Source: CAYQQQ01 sp964420125 (lineage in GTDB: Bacteria; Actinomycetota; Acidimicrobiia; Acidimicrobiales; Microtrichaceae). Taken from it: a stretch of DNA of 64,000 bases. The stretch is taken from NCBI GenBank assembly GCA_964420125.1, contig CAYQQQ010000005.1:62001-126000 (forward strand), given 5' to 3'. The notes under the pieces are model-generated. The model made no database searches, had not been told where the DNA came from, and saw only the letters and a program-made list of their open reading frames with translations. Position numbers and translations under genes: made by a program. This document shows positions 16,241-24,101 of the stretch, piece after piece (the first letter of the stretch is position 1; each line of letters begins with the position of its first letter).

Positions 16241-17322
16241 GCTCCGCACGACCCCGACGGGTGGAGCTCTGGCGGGTGCGTGCTCCACTGCGTCGAGCGC
16301 ATCGCAGCTCGCAGGGGTCCCAGGACCGGCGCGAGTCGATCCTCGTCGGTTGGCACGACGCCGCCGGAGCGGTGGGCTGGGCGGAGTGCCCCACCTTGGC
16401 CGGGGGCTACGTCACCGAGCCCACCGACGTGGCGTGGGATGCACTGGTCTCGGACCTGGTGCCCGCAGCGCTGTCCGGTCGGTCGCCGGGGTTCTCGGTC
16501 GCTCCCGCGGCGACCGCGTCGGTCCTCGACGCCGCGCTGGACGCCGAGCTGCGCTCGTCGGCCACGTCGCTGGCTGCGCACCTGGCCGCGCGGCAGGGCT
16601 GCGCTCGTCGGCGCACCGTGGCGTGGTGCGCCGTGCTCGCCGATGTCGAGCTCCCGGCCGCCGAGCTGGTGGAGGCCGCCCGGGCGGCTGTCGCACAGGG
16701 CGCGACGATGGTGAAGGTGAAGGTCGCCCCACCGGCGCGCGCCAGGCTGACTGCGGTGTGCGAGTCCGTGGAGGTCCCGGTGGCGGCGGACGCCAACGGG
16801 TCCCTCACGATCGCCGAGCTGGAGGCGCTCGACGATCTCGGCCTGGCCTACCTGGAGCAGCCGCTGTCGCCCACGCTCTCCTGGGACGAGTGGGCAGCGG
16901 TGCGGGCCTCCATGGGCACGCCCCTGGCGTTGGACGAGAGCCTGCCGTCCCTCGACGCGGTGCGCTCCGCGCTGCTCGCCGGAGCGCTGGACGTGGTGTC
17001 GGTCAAGCCGTCCCGCCTCGGCGGGTGCGCAGCGGCCGCCGCGGCGGGCGCGCTGGCGGTGGGGCACGGCGCGTCCTGCTTCGTGGGTGGGATGTTCGAG
17101 CTGGGCATCGGCCGTGCGGCAGCGTTGGGCGTGGCCTCGTTGGAGCTCTTCGGGCTGCCGTGCGACCTGGGGCCCTCGTCGCGCTACGTGGAGCCCGACG
17201 TCTGCGAGCCGCTCGTGACCGACGCCGGCGGCCAGATGGTGGTCCCCGACGGCCCGGGGCTGGGGCGGACCCCCGAGCCCGAGCGCCTCGAGGTGGTCAC
17301 GCATCTCCTGGTGGACGGGTAG
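16237..17322 (+). CDS. menC: o-succinylbenzoate synthase
   Basis: MenC dehydrates SHCHC to o-succinylbenzoate in menaquinone synthesis. This 361-aa enolase-superfamily protein carries the second catalytic lysine motif VKVKV, the metal ligands in AADANGSLTI, LEQPLSP and LDESL, and the other lysine in VSVKPSRLGG. The start GTG overlaps the upstream stop as GTGA. The remaining menaquinone genes in this window lie 36 kb away, so menC is detached from its pathway cluster. Its 3' end overlaps the convergent NUDIX gene by 26 bp. Confusion with other enolase-superfamily members such as dipeptide epimerase is possible, but pathway context favours MenC. Confidence 0.82.
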   Translation: MSSARPRRVELWRVRAPLRRAHRSSQGSQDRRESILVGWHDAAGAVGWAECPTLAGGYVTEPTDVAWDALVSDLVPAALSGRSPGFSVAPAATASVLDAALDAELRSSATSLAAHLAARQGCARRRTVAWCAVLADVELPAAELVEAARAAVAQGATMVKVKVAPPARARLTAVCESVEVPVAADANGSLTIAELEALDDLGLAYLEQPLSPTLSWDEWAAVRASMGTPLALDESLPSLDAVRSALLAGALDVVSVKPSRLGGCAAAAAAGALAVGHGASCFVGGMFELGIGRAAALGVASLELFGLPCDLGPSSRYVEPDVCEPLVTDAGGQMVVPDGPGLGRTPEPERLEVVTHLLVDG

Positions 17323-17848
17323 CGGCCCCGGCGGCCCGCCAGGCAGCCACCTCCTCCTCGGACGGGGTGATGTCGACGGGCACCTCGGGAGCGCCGTCGG
17401 CCACCAGCGCCGGGAGGTGGTGGGCGAGGCGGTAGGGGATCGTGCGCACACCGGCGCGGACGAGCTCGTCGACGTCCCACCAGCGTTGCTCGCCGAAGGC
17501 CAGCACCTCGAGCGCCTCCAGGCCGCGGGGGCCCTCGGCCGTGCCGTCGCAGCGGGCGAGGTGGATCCACTCGTCCTGGTCGAAGCGCCAGCCGGCGAAG
17601 CTGAACTCCACCGACTGGGTCCACACCACGGGGCCGATCTCCGCGTCGCGTATGCCGGCCTCCTCCCACAGCTCCCGTCGCACGGCCTCGCTGGTGTGCT
17701 CCCCCGGATCGATCCCGCCGCCGGGGATCTCCCACCAGCCCGCACCGTCGCGGTGGGCAGGGTCGTGGGCCGCGATGAGCAGCACGCGGTCGTCGGGGTC
17801 GAGCACCACGACCCGAGCCGCCCGGCGTCGCCCACCCCAGTTGACCAT
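17297..17848 (-). CDS. NUDIX hydrolase
   Basis: This 183-aa NUDIX protein has a full Nudix box at about residues 44-66 (GGIDPGE...RRELWEEAGI), directly preceded by GAGWWEIPG. The N-terminal strand RVVVLDPDDRVLLIAAHD is typical. The middle part contains WTQSVEFSFAGWRFDQDEW, often seen in MutT-like proteins with a longer substrate loop. The ATG at 17848 lies 7 bases after TAGTGT on the minus strand. It shares a 19-bp divergent promoter with the lipoate ligase-like gene. Confidence 0.83.
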   Translation of the reverse strand: MVNWGGRRRAARVVVLDPDDRVLLIAAHDPAHRDGAGWWEIPGGGIDPGEHTSEAVRRELWEEAGIRDAEIGPVVWTQSVEFSFAGWRFDQDEWIHLARCDGTAEGPRGLEALEVLAFGEQRWWDVDELVRAGVRTIPYRLAHHLPALVADGAPEVPVDITPSEEEVAAWRAAGAATRPPGDA

Positions 17849-17854
17849 CCGTTG

Positions 17855-17861
17855 CACACTA
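17855..17861. promoter_or_regulatory. overlapping bidirectional -10 element
   Basis: On the minus strand TAGTGT (17861-17856) ends 7 bases before the NUDIX ATG. On the plus strand CACACT (17855-17860) ends 7 bases before the ligase ATG. The two hexamers are the complementary strands of the same 7 bp, and the two start codons have just 19 bp between them. Both genes would be leaderless and driven from one symmetrical element. Confidence 0.5.
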
Positions 17862-17867
17862 CTGGCG

Positions 17868-18620
17868 ATGTCCCACGAGCGGCCGAACCGATCGGAGACC
17901 CACGCCGCAGGGTGGCGGGTGGAGCACCTGCGCGGCACGGCCCAGGATCTGCACGACCTGGACGTCACGGGCGAGCGCCTGGTCCGCGTGCACGAGGTCC
18001 TGGGCCCGTCGGTGGTGATGGGCAGCTCGCCGCCCGACCGCCCCGTCGACTCCGAGGCCCTGGCCGCGCTCGGCGCATCGACGGCGCAGCGCAGGTCCGG
18101 AGGTGGGGCGGTGTGGTTGGCGCCGGGCTGCCAGGTGTGGATGGACCTGGTGGTCCCGGTCGGCGACCCGCTGTGGAGCGACGACGTGGTGCGGGCGTCG
18201 GGCTGGGTCGGCGAGCTGTGGTGCGCCGCCTTGGCAGGGCTGGAGCCCGGGCGCCCGCCGCAGGTGCACCGTGGTGAGGCGCTGCGGCGTGACGAGGGGC
18301 GGCTCGCCTGCTTCGCCGGCCTGTCCCCCGGAGAGGTGTGCGGGGACGACGGGACGGGGACCTCGTACAAGCTGGTCGGCGTGTCCCAGCGTCGCACCCG
18401 CTCGTGGGCGAGGTTCCAGACCGTGGCCTACCTCCGCTGGGACCCCGAGCCGTTGGTGCGGTGCTTGGGTCTCGGCGCCCCCGACGACCTGGCCGGTCGG
18501 GCCGCTGCCGCGCTGCGCGAGCGGGTGGTCGCGGTGGGGCCCGCGGAGTCCGAGGTGACCGCGGCGCTGGTGGTCGAGCGGCTCCTGGCGGCTCTGCCCT
18601 GCGGCACCTCGGCAGGCTGA
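17868..18620 (+). CDS. lipoate-protein ligase A family protein
   Basis: This 250-aa protein has the BPL/LplA catalytic-fold motifs: RRSGGGAVWLAPGCQVWMDLVVP (the RRxxGGGxVxHxxG-type signature with Ala-Pro in place of the usual residues) and SYKLVGVSQRRTRSWARFQ with the conserved lysine. Members attach lipoyl, octanoyl or biotinyl groups to proteins. The gene is next to mraZ but transcribed from its own promoter shared with the NUDIX gene. Lipoyl attachment is inferred from the family; specificity is open. Confidence 0.72.
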   Translation: MSHERPNRSETHAAGWRVEHLRGTAQDLHDLDVTGERLVRVHEVLGPSVVMGSSPPDRPVDSEALAALGASTAQRRSGGGAVWLAPGCQVWMDLVVPVGDPLWSDDVVRASGWVGELWCAALAGLEPGRPPQVHRGEALRRDEGRLACFAGLSPGEVCGDDGTGTSYKLVGVSQRRTRSWARFQTVAYLRWDPEPLVRCLGLGAPDDLAGRAAAALRERVVAVGPAESEVTAALVVERLLAALPCGTSAG

Positions 18621-18644
18621 GCGCTCCCCGGCCGCGCCTCGTCT

Positions 18645-18663
18645 GTTCGATCGGGAATCGAAC
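18645..18663. repeat. inverted repeat GTTCGAT-N5-ATCGAAC
   Basis: Perfect 7-base arms surround 5 bases, 22 bp after the ligase stop. It may be a short terminator stem or an operator. The half-sites are those of a LexA box but in the opposite arrangement, so it is not a LexA site. Confidence 0.4.
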
Positions 18664-18732
18664 GAACTCCCACGCTGCGGGGTGACCTCCTCCGAACCGT
18701 GCACGCAACGTGGTACTCCAGGCACACAGGGA

Positions 18733-18743
18733 GTGAATTTCAC
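18733..18743. promoter_or_regulatory. palindrome GTGAATTTCAC in the mraZ upstream region
   Basis: GTGAA-T-TTCAC is a perfect 11-base palindrome in the most AT-rich part of the 232-bp gap before mraZ, just upstream of the GTGG array. It could be a binding site or part of the dcw promoter; nothing identifies the factor. Confidence 0.35.
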
Positions 18744-18761
18744 GCATGTAAGACTTCCCAG

Positions 18762-18858
18762 GTGGAGGATCGCGGCATACGGTGGGCCGATGTGGAGTGC
18801 CGGGGTAGCCAAGTGGGGCGGCTCGGGCCACAGTGGTGCGGAGTGAGCTGCGGTGGAC
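18762..18858 (+). promoter_or_regulatory. phased GTGG repeats, probable MraZ operator
   Basis: GTGG-type pentamers begin at 18762, 18782, 18792, 18813, 18833 and 18853, and GTGAG at 18843. The distances are therefore 20, 10, 21, 20, 10 and 10 bp, with GCGG and GGGG at two of the skipped 10-bp positions. MraZ of other bacteria binds direct TGGG-type repeats at 10-bp period ahead of its own gene, so this is the expected autoregulatory operator. The last repeat contains the GTG start codon. Confidence 0.68.
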
Positions 18859-19281
18859 TTCTGGGAGTACAACGAGCACACGATCGACGGGAAGGGCCGT
18901 CTCGTGCTGCCGTCGTCGTTCCGTGAGGCGTTCGCCGGCGGTGGCGTGCTCACCAACCAGGGCGACCACGTGGCCCTGCTCACGCCCGCGGGCTGGGACA
19001 TCGCCTTCCGCGCCATGCGCGACTCCCAGGACTTCTCCCCGAGGGAGCTGTCGGTGGTGAAGTCGTTCGCCTCCCGCTTCCACGCGGACGCCCAGAACCG
19101 GGTGACCCTGCCGCCGCGCCTGCGCCAGGCCGTCGGCCTCGAGCGCGACGTCGCCCTGATCGGGATGGGCAACCACGTGGCGCTGTACCCGCGGGACCGC
19201 TGGCACCAGCTCGAAGGCGAGGTGCTCGCCGTCCCCGCCGATGGCGCCAGCCTCGCCGATCGACTGGCGGTGGCGCTGTGA
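18853..19281 (+). CDS. mraZ: MraZ, regulator of the division and cell wall cluster
   Basis: MraZ is a DNA-binding protein made of two AbrB-like SpoVT/MraZ domains that autoregulates the dcw cluster. The 142-aa sequence has domain 1 with YNEHTIDGKGRLVLPSSFR (residues 6-24) and domain 2 with FASRFHADAQNRVTLPPRLRQAV at about residues 73-95, each with the DxxGRxxLP-type core. The second domain retains asparagine in place of glycine (QNRVTLP). The GTG start at 18853 matches the family N terminus. Expression is probably controlled by its own binding at the phased GTGG repeats that run up to the start codon. Confidence 0.93.
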   Translation: MDFWEYNEHTIDGKGRLVLPSSFREAFAGGGVLTNQGDHVALLTPAGWDIAFRAMRDSQDFSPRELSVVKSFASRFHADAQNRVTLPPRLRQAVGLERDVALIGMGNHVALYPRDRWHQLEGEVLAVPADGASLADRLAVAL

Positions 19282-19292
19282 CCCGCGCGCTC

Positions 19293-19420
19293 TCCCTCCC
19301 GGGGGGCGGGGCTCCGACCGTCGTGCCGGTTGGCCCTGCACTCCGTTCGCTCCCAATCGTTCCGGCCGGGGAGACATCCCGGCGGAGCTGCGACGGCGGG
19401 GCTCCGCCCACCGGGAGGGA
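19293..19420 (+). promoter_or_regulatory. possible long-range stem masking the rsmH ribosome binding site
   Basis: TCCCTCCCGG at 19293-19302 is perfectly complementary to CCGGGAGGGA at 19411-19420. The latter contains the GGGAGGG ribosome binding site of rsmH, which starts at 19423. Pairing in the mRNA would cover the site. The 141-bp mraZ-rsmH gap also holds a repeated GGCGGGGCTCCG (about 19305 and 19396). Confidence 0.3.
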
Positions 19421-19422
19421 CG

Positions 19423-20364
19423 TTGTCCGATGACGGCACCACGGAGTTCGAGCACCGGCCGGTGCTGGTGGAGCGGATCGTCGAGCTCCTCGCCGACCTC
19501 CCTCGAGGCCTCTTCGTCGACGCCACCCTCGGTGGCGGTGGCCACGCGGCTGCCGTGCTCGAGGCCAACCCGCGGCTCCACCTGCTCGGCATCGACCGCG
19601 ACGATCGGGCCGTGGGGGCCGCCGCTCGCCGACTCGCCGGGTTCGGCGCCCGGGTGGAGATCGTCCGCAGCGGGTTCGACGGGATCGAGGTGCTGGTACG
19701 AGAACGAACGAGCGAAGGAGCACGGGCCGTGTTGATGGATCTCGGAGTGAGCTCACCGCAGCTCGACGACGCGTCGCGGGGCTTCAGCTACCGCCACGCC
19801 GGCGCGCTCGACATGCGCATGGACCGCCGGCAGGCGACCACGGCCGACGAGGTGGTGAACCACTACTCGTTCGCCCAGCTCCGGCGGGTGATCCGCACCT
19901 ACGGCGAAGAGCGCTTCGCCGACCGCATCGCCCGGGCCATCGTGGCGGCCCGGCCGGTGCAGGACACCGTCGAGCTGGCGGACATCGTGCGCGAGGCCAT
20001 CCCTGCGCCGGCGCGCCGGCGGGGTGGGCACCCGGCCAAGCGCACCTTCCAGGCCATCCGCATGGAGGTCAACCGTGAGCTCGAACAGCTCGCCGATGCG
20101 CTCGACGGCGCCCTCGCCTCCCTGGCACCCGGTGGGCGGCTCGCGGTGCTCGCCTACCACTCCCTGGAGGACCGCATGGTCAAGCAGCGGCTGCGGGAGG
20201 CCTCCACCGGCGGTTGCGTCTGCCCGCCCGGTCGTGAGTGCGTGTGCGGTGCCGTGCCGAGCGTCCGCCTGCTCAAGCAGGGCGCGTGGAAGGCCACCGC
20301 CGAGGAGATCGAGCGCAACCCGAGGGCGGCATCGGTCCGCCTTCGAGCTGCGGAGGCGTCATGA
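19423..20364 (+). CDS. rsmH: 16S rRNA m4C1402 methyltransferase
   Basis: RsmH (MraW) methylates N4 of C1402 in 16S rRNA using S-adenosylmethionine. The 313-aa length from the TTG at 19423 equals the usual size. Motifs include EHRPVLVERIVELL, the SAM loop DATLGGGGHAAAVLE, VLMDLGVSSPQLD, RGFSYRHAGALDMRMD and GGRLAVLAYHSLEDRMVK. TTG 19423 has a good ribosome binding site (GGGAGGGA, 2 bases before), whereas starts further upstream would add unconserved sequence. The stop overlaps the next start as ATGA. Confidence 0.93.
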   Translation: MSDDGTTEFEHRPVLVERIVELLADLPRGLFVDATLGGGGHAAAVLEANPRLHLLGIDRDDRAVGAAARRLAGFGARVEIVRSGFDGIEVLVRERTSEGARAVLMDLGVSSPQLDDASRGFSYRHAGALDMRMDRRQATTADEVVNHYSFAQLRRVIRTYGEERFADRIARAIVAARPVQDTVELADIVREAIPAPARRRGGHPAKRTFQAIRMEVNRELEQLADALDGALASLAPGGRLAVLAYHSLEDRMVKQRLREASTGGCVCPPGRECVCGAVPSVRLLKQGAWKATAEEIERNPRAASVRLRAAEAS

Positions 20365-20753
20365 GCAGTGCCCGACCGGCGCGCTCGGCACCCCCGCGCC
20401 GGGCTCCGACTCCCCGCCTCCGCCTCGTGGAGGGCGAACCGCGGCGCCGGGCTGCGCGTGTGCACCCTGCCGTGGTGACCGTCGTGGCCATCGTCGCCAT
20501 GGTGGCCGTCGCCGTGGCGTTCCAGGCGCAACAGGTCTCCGGCCAGTCCCAGCTCGACCTTGCCCGCTCGGAGATCGTGGAGGAGCGGGGGCGTCAACAG
20601 GAGCTCCGGGCCCGCGTGGCGGCGATCGAGTCGCCTGCCCGGGTGCTGGAGGCGGCCGAGGAGCTCGGCATGATCGAGCCCGCACCGGTGGTGGCCGTCG
20701 CTGCGCCGGTGGCCGCTGCGGTGGACACGACGGCGGGGGGCATCGCGGGGTGA
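20361..20753 (+). CDS. ftsL: FtsL-like division protein
   Basis: This is a 130-aa bitopic membrane protein in the position of ftsL. It has a basic cytoplasmic N terminus (to about residue 34), one membrane helix (about 36-55), and a periplasmic coiled coil (LDLARSEIVEERGRQQELRARVAAIES, about 62-88). The short segment RVLEAAEELGMIEPAPV follows, where septum formation proteins of the FtsL/DivIC type commonly have a similar pattern. FtsL links FtsQ/FtsB to the FtsWI synthase. The ATG overlaps the rsmH stop, and its TGA overlaps the GTG of ftsI. The identity rests on layout and position because FtsL is poorly conserved. Confidence 0.75.
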   Translation: MSSARPARSAPPRRAPTPRLRLVEGEPRRRAARVHPAVVTVVAIVAMVAVAVAFQAQQVSGQSQLDLARSEIVEERGRQQELRARVAAIESPARVLEAAEELGMIEPAPVVAVAAPVAAAVDTTAGGIAG

Positions 20754-22702
20754 CCTCGACGAAGCGGACCACCAAGCGGGCCGCACCGGGCCGGTCGCGG
20801 GGTGCCCCGGGCCGCCGGCGGACCGCGCCGCCACGCGGTGGGCACCGCATCCGCGGGCTGGTGGTCGTCCTGGCGGTGCTGGCGGCGTGGCCGGTGTGGA
20901 AGCTGCTGGGCGTGCTGTTCGCCGAAGGCGACTCCCTCGCTGCTCGGGGAGTGGCCCAGAGCCTCAGGGAGGAGCCCCTGCCCGCCGCTCGAGGTGCGAT
21001 CCGCGACCGCGACGGCGTGGAGTTGGCCATCTCGCTGCCCCGGGAGCGCCTGGCGGTCAACCTGGCCCACCTCGACGACCTGGAGCGGAAGGCAGCTGGG
21101 GCAACCGACGTCTTCGTGGCCACGATGGCCGACACGACCGGGATGTCGGAGACCAGGCTGCGCGAGCTGATGGCGGCCGCCGCTCCCCGTGACCCGTGGG
21201 TCGTGCTCGTCGACGAGGCCACCCCCGAGCAGGCCGACGCGACGCGCGCCGCGCTGCTGGAGGACGGCGTGCTCGACGCGCTCGTCACCGAGGCGACCTC
21301 GGTGCGGGTCCACCCCGCCGGGGAGTCCGGCCTCCGACTGGTCGGCACCGTCGGACCCGACGGTCCGGGGCCCTCGGCGGGCGTCGAGCGCACGCTCGAC
21401 GATCTCCTCCGGGGAGAGCAGGGGACCAAGGTGGTCCAGGAGGGGCGCGACGGGAGCGCCATCCCGGGCACCGAGGAGGTCAGCCAGGCGCCGGTGCCGG
21501 GTGCGGACGTGTGGCTCACCATCGACCGCAGCATCCAGTACGAGGCGGAGAGGATCCTGCTGCGCGGGGCGGCGGAGGCGAGCGCCGGGGGCGGTGTGGC
21601 GGTCGTGGGCCGCCCCTCCACCGGCGAGCTGTTGGCCGTGGCCTCGGTGGAGCGCGATCCGACCACGGGCGAGCTGCGATTGAGCGAGAGCCCGAAGGCG
21701 TTCGCAGACGCCCACCAGGCCGGCTCGGTGTTCAAGGTGGTGACGGTGGCCGCGGCCATCGAAGCGGGAGTGGTGGGACTCGACACGGCGCTGTCGGTGC
21801 CGGACCACCTGCAGGTCTACGATCGCACCTTCACCGACCACGACCCCCACGCCACGCAGGCCATGACGGTGGAGCAGATCATCGCCCAGAGCTCGAACGT
21901 GGGCACCATCAAGATCGCCCAGTCCCTGGGCGCCGAACGCCTCCACGCGGCCCTGGAGGGCTTCGGCTTCGGGCGGCGCAGCGGCATCGCCAACCCGGCC
22001 GAGTCCGCAGGTGTGCTGCCGGAGCTGCAGCGGTGGACCGGTCCCGATCTGGCTGCCAGCGCCATCGGCACGCACCAGGCCGCCACCGCGGTGCAGCTGT
22101 GGGCGGCCTACAACGTCATCGCCAACGATGGCCGCTACGTCGCTCCCCACCTCGTCCAGCGCGTGGAGCGGGCCGGGGCGACGCTGCCGTCTCCCGAGAC
22201 GGGCGGGAGCCGGGAGGTCATCTCCCCGGAGACGGCGGCCCAGGTCGAAGCGGCGTTGAGGGCCGTGGTCACCGAGGGCACCGGCAAGCGCTGGGACCTG
22301 CCGGGCTATCCCGTGGCCGCCAAGACGGGCACCGGTCGGATGCCCTCGCCGGAGCGGGCCGACGCGCTCGACGGCTACCTGTGGACCGACGGCCGCTACC
22401 ACTACCTCAACGCCTTCGCCGGCTACCTGCCGGCGGACGACCCCCAGGTGTCGATCACGGTGCTGCTGGAGGACGTGGCACCGGGGCTCACCGGCAGCTC
22501 GGGCGCCGGGCCGGTGTTCTCCGAGCTCTCCCGCCTCTCGATCCGGGAGCTGGGCGTCACCCCCAGCACGACACGCGACGGGAGCGCCACCAGCAGCGAG
22601 GTCCTGCGGGCGGAGCCCGCGGGCCGGAGCGACCCCACGGCCACGACCGTGCCGAGCCCGCGGGCCACGACCACCGTCGCGGCCCAGGCCGACGATGGCT
22701 GA
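20750..22702 (+). CDS. ftsI: septal peptidoglycan transpeptidase (PBP3/FtsI)
   Basis: FtsI cross-links septal peptidoglycan. This 650-aa class B penicillin-binding protein has a basic N terminus, one membrane anchor (about residues 36-55), a PBP dimer domain and a transpeptidase domain with the active-site motifs S326-V-F-K, S381-S-N and K525-T-G. The GTG at 20750 overlaps the ftsL stop (GTGA). The final 45 residues are a Thr/Ser/Pro-rich tail, a common feature of actinobacterial FtsI. The gene overlaps murE by 8 bp. Confidence 0.94.
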   Translation: MTSTKRTTKRAAPGRSRGAPGRRRTAPPRGGHRIRGLVVVLAVLAAWPVWKLLGVLFAEGDSLAARGVAQSLREEPLPAARGAIRDRDGVELAISLPRERLAVNLAHLDDLERKAAGATDVFVATMADTTGMSETRLRELMAAAAPRDPWVVLVDEATPEQADATRAALLEDGVLDALVTEATSVRVHPAGESGLRLVGTVGPDGPGPSAGVERTLDDLLRGEQGTKVVQEGRDGSAIPGTEEVSQAPVPGADVWLTIDRSIQYEAERILLRGAAEASAGGGVAVVGRPSTGELLAVASVERDPTTGELRLSESPKAFADAHQAGSVFKVVTVAAAIEAGVVGLDTALSVPDHLQVYDRTFTDHDPHATQAMTVEQIIAQSSNVGTIKIAQSLGAERLHAALEGFGFGRRSGIANPAESAGVLPELQRWTGPDLAASAIGTHQAATAVQLWAAYNVIANDGRYVAPHLVQRVERAGATLPSPETGGSREVISPETAAQVEAALRAVVTEGTGKRWDLPGYPVAAKTGTGRMPSPERADALDGYLWTDGRYHYLNAFAGYLPADDPQVSITVLLEDVAPGLTGSSGAGPVFSELSRLSIRELGVTPSTTRDGSATSSEVLRAEPAGRSDPTATTVPSPRATTTVAAQADDG

Positions 22703-24101
22703 GCGGTCCGTCGCCGAGGTGGCCGCAGCCGTCGGCGCCGAGTTGGTCGGCGACGGCCGCGTGCGCCTGCGGTCGGTCACCCACGACTCGGGCGCGGTGG
22801 GTCCCGCCGCGCTCTTCTGCTGCGTGCCCGGGGGCAGCCACGACGGCCACGACTTCGCGCCCGCTGCGCTCGACGCGGGGGCGGTGGCTCTGCTCTGCCA
22901 GCGCCGGCTGCCCATCGGGGTCCCCCAGCTCCTCGTGGAGGACGTCCGTACCGCCATGGGTCCGGCCTCGGCGGAGGTCTACGGCCGTCCGTCGGAGTCC
23001 GTGGCCGTCGTCGGGGTCACGGGCACCAACGGCAAGACCACCGTGGTCACGCTGCTCGCCGAGGTCCTGCGCCGCGCAGGCCGGCGCTGCGAGGTCATCG
23101 GCACCCTCACCGGGGCGCGCACCACCCCCGAGGCGCCGGAGCTGCAGGCCCGGCTGGCGGAGTGCGTCGCCACGGGTGTCGACGTCGTGGCCATGGAGGT
23201 GAGCTCCCACGCCCTGGCGCTGCACCGGATCGACGGCACGCGCTTCCGCGTCGGCGTGTTCACCAACCTCGGCACGGACCACCTCGACTTCCACGGCACC
23301 CCGGAGGCCTACTTCGCAGCCAAGGCCGCGCTGTTCGAGCCTGCCCGCTGCGAGGTGGGCGTCGTGAACCTCGACGACCCCCACGGCCGACTGCTGCGCG
23401 ACGCCGCGGAGATCCCGATCGTGGGCTGGTCGGTGGAGTCCCTCGGGGACCTGCACCTCGGCCCGCGCGGCGCAACCTTCACCTGGAGGGGGCTTCGCGT
23501 GGAGCTGCCCATGCCGGGACGCCACAACGTGGCCAACGCGCTGGCCGTGGCCGAGATCGCCTCGCTGCTGGGGCTCGACGACGCGGAGGTGCTCGAGGGC
23601 CTGGCCGCCGGTGCGGTGGTGCCGGGGCGCTTCGAGGTGGTCGAGGGCGAGGGCGCCACCGTGGTGGTCGACTACGCCCACACCCCCGACGCGCTGCGCA
23701 GCGTCCTCGGCACCGCGCGCGAGCTGCTGGGACCCCGGGGTCGCCTCCTGGCGGTCTTCGGCTGCGGTGGCGACCGCGACGCCTCGAAGCGGCCGGCCAT
23801 GGGACGGGTGGCCTGCGAGATCGCCGACGAGGTGGTGCTCACCAACGACAACCCCCGCTCGGAGGATCCGCTTCGCATCATCGAGGAGATCCGGTCAGGA
23901 TGCTCCGGTGCCCCCCTCGTGCTGCCCGACCGCCGCTCCGCCATCCGGGCGGCGCTGGCGTCCGCCGACGTCGGTGACGTGGTGGTGATCGCCGGCAAGG
24001 GCCACGAGCAGGGCCAGCAGTTCGCCGAGCGCTCCGAGCCCTTCGACGACCGCACGGTGGCGGCGGAGGAGCGGCGAGCCCTCTACGGAGGCGCGGCGTG
24101 A
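22695..24101 (+). CDS. murE: UDP-MurNAc-tripeptide ligase (meso-DAP-adding)
   Basis: MurE adds the third stem amino acid to UDP-MurNAc-L-Ala-D-Glu. The 468-aa protein has the ATP loop GVTGTNGKTTVVTLL, EVSSHALALHR, GTDHLDFHG and GRHNVANALAV. The DAP-recognition motif DNPRSEDP shows that meso-diaminopimelate, not lysine, is the substrate. It starts 8 bp inside ftsI. Its stop overlaps mraY as GTGA with no murF between them, although murF commonly occupies that place. Confidence 0.94.
   Translation: MAERSVAEVAAAVGAELVGDGRVRLRSVTHDSGAVGPAALFCCVPGGSHDGHDFAPAALDAGAVALLCQRRLPIGVPQLLVEDVRTAMGPASAEVYGRPSESVAVVGVTGTNGKTTVVTLLAEVLRRAGRRCEVIGTLTGARTTPEAPELQARLAECVATGVDVVAMEVSSHALALHRIDGTRFRVGVFTNLGTDHLDFHGTPEAYFAAKAALFEPARCEVGVVNLDDPHGRLLRDAAEIPIVGWSVESLGDLHLGPRGATFTWRGLRVELPMPGRHNVANALAVAEIASLLGLDDAEVLEGLAAGAVVPGRFEVVEGEGATVVVDYAHTPDALRSVLGTARELLGPRGRLLAVFGCGGDRDASKRPAMGRVACEIADEVVLTNDNPRSEDPLRIIEEIRSGCSGAPLVLPDRRSAIRAALASADVGDVVVIAGKGHEQGQQFAERSEPFDDRTVAAEERRALYGGAA

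Noticed and set aside
18645..18663. GTTCGAT-N5-ATCGAAC considered as a LexA box
   Set aside because: The half-sites point the wrong way: the LexA box is TCGAAC-N4-GTTCGA. I kept it as an unassigned inverted repeat.
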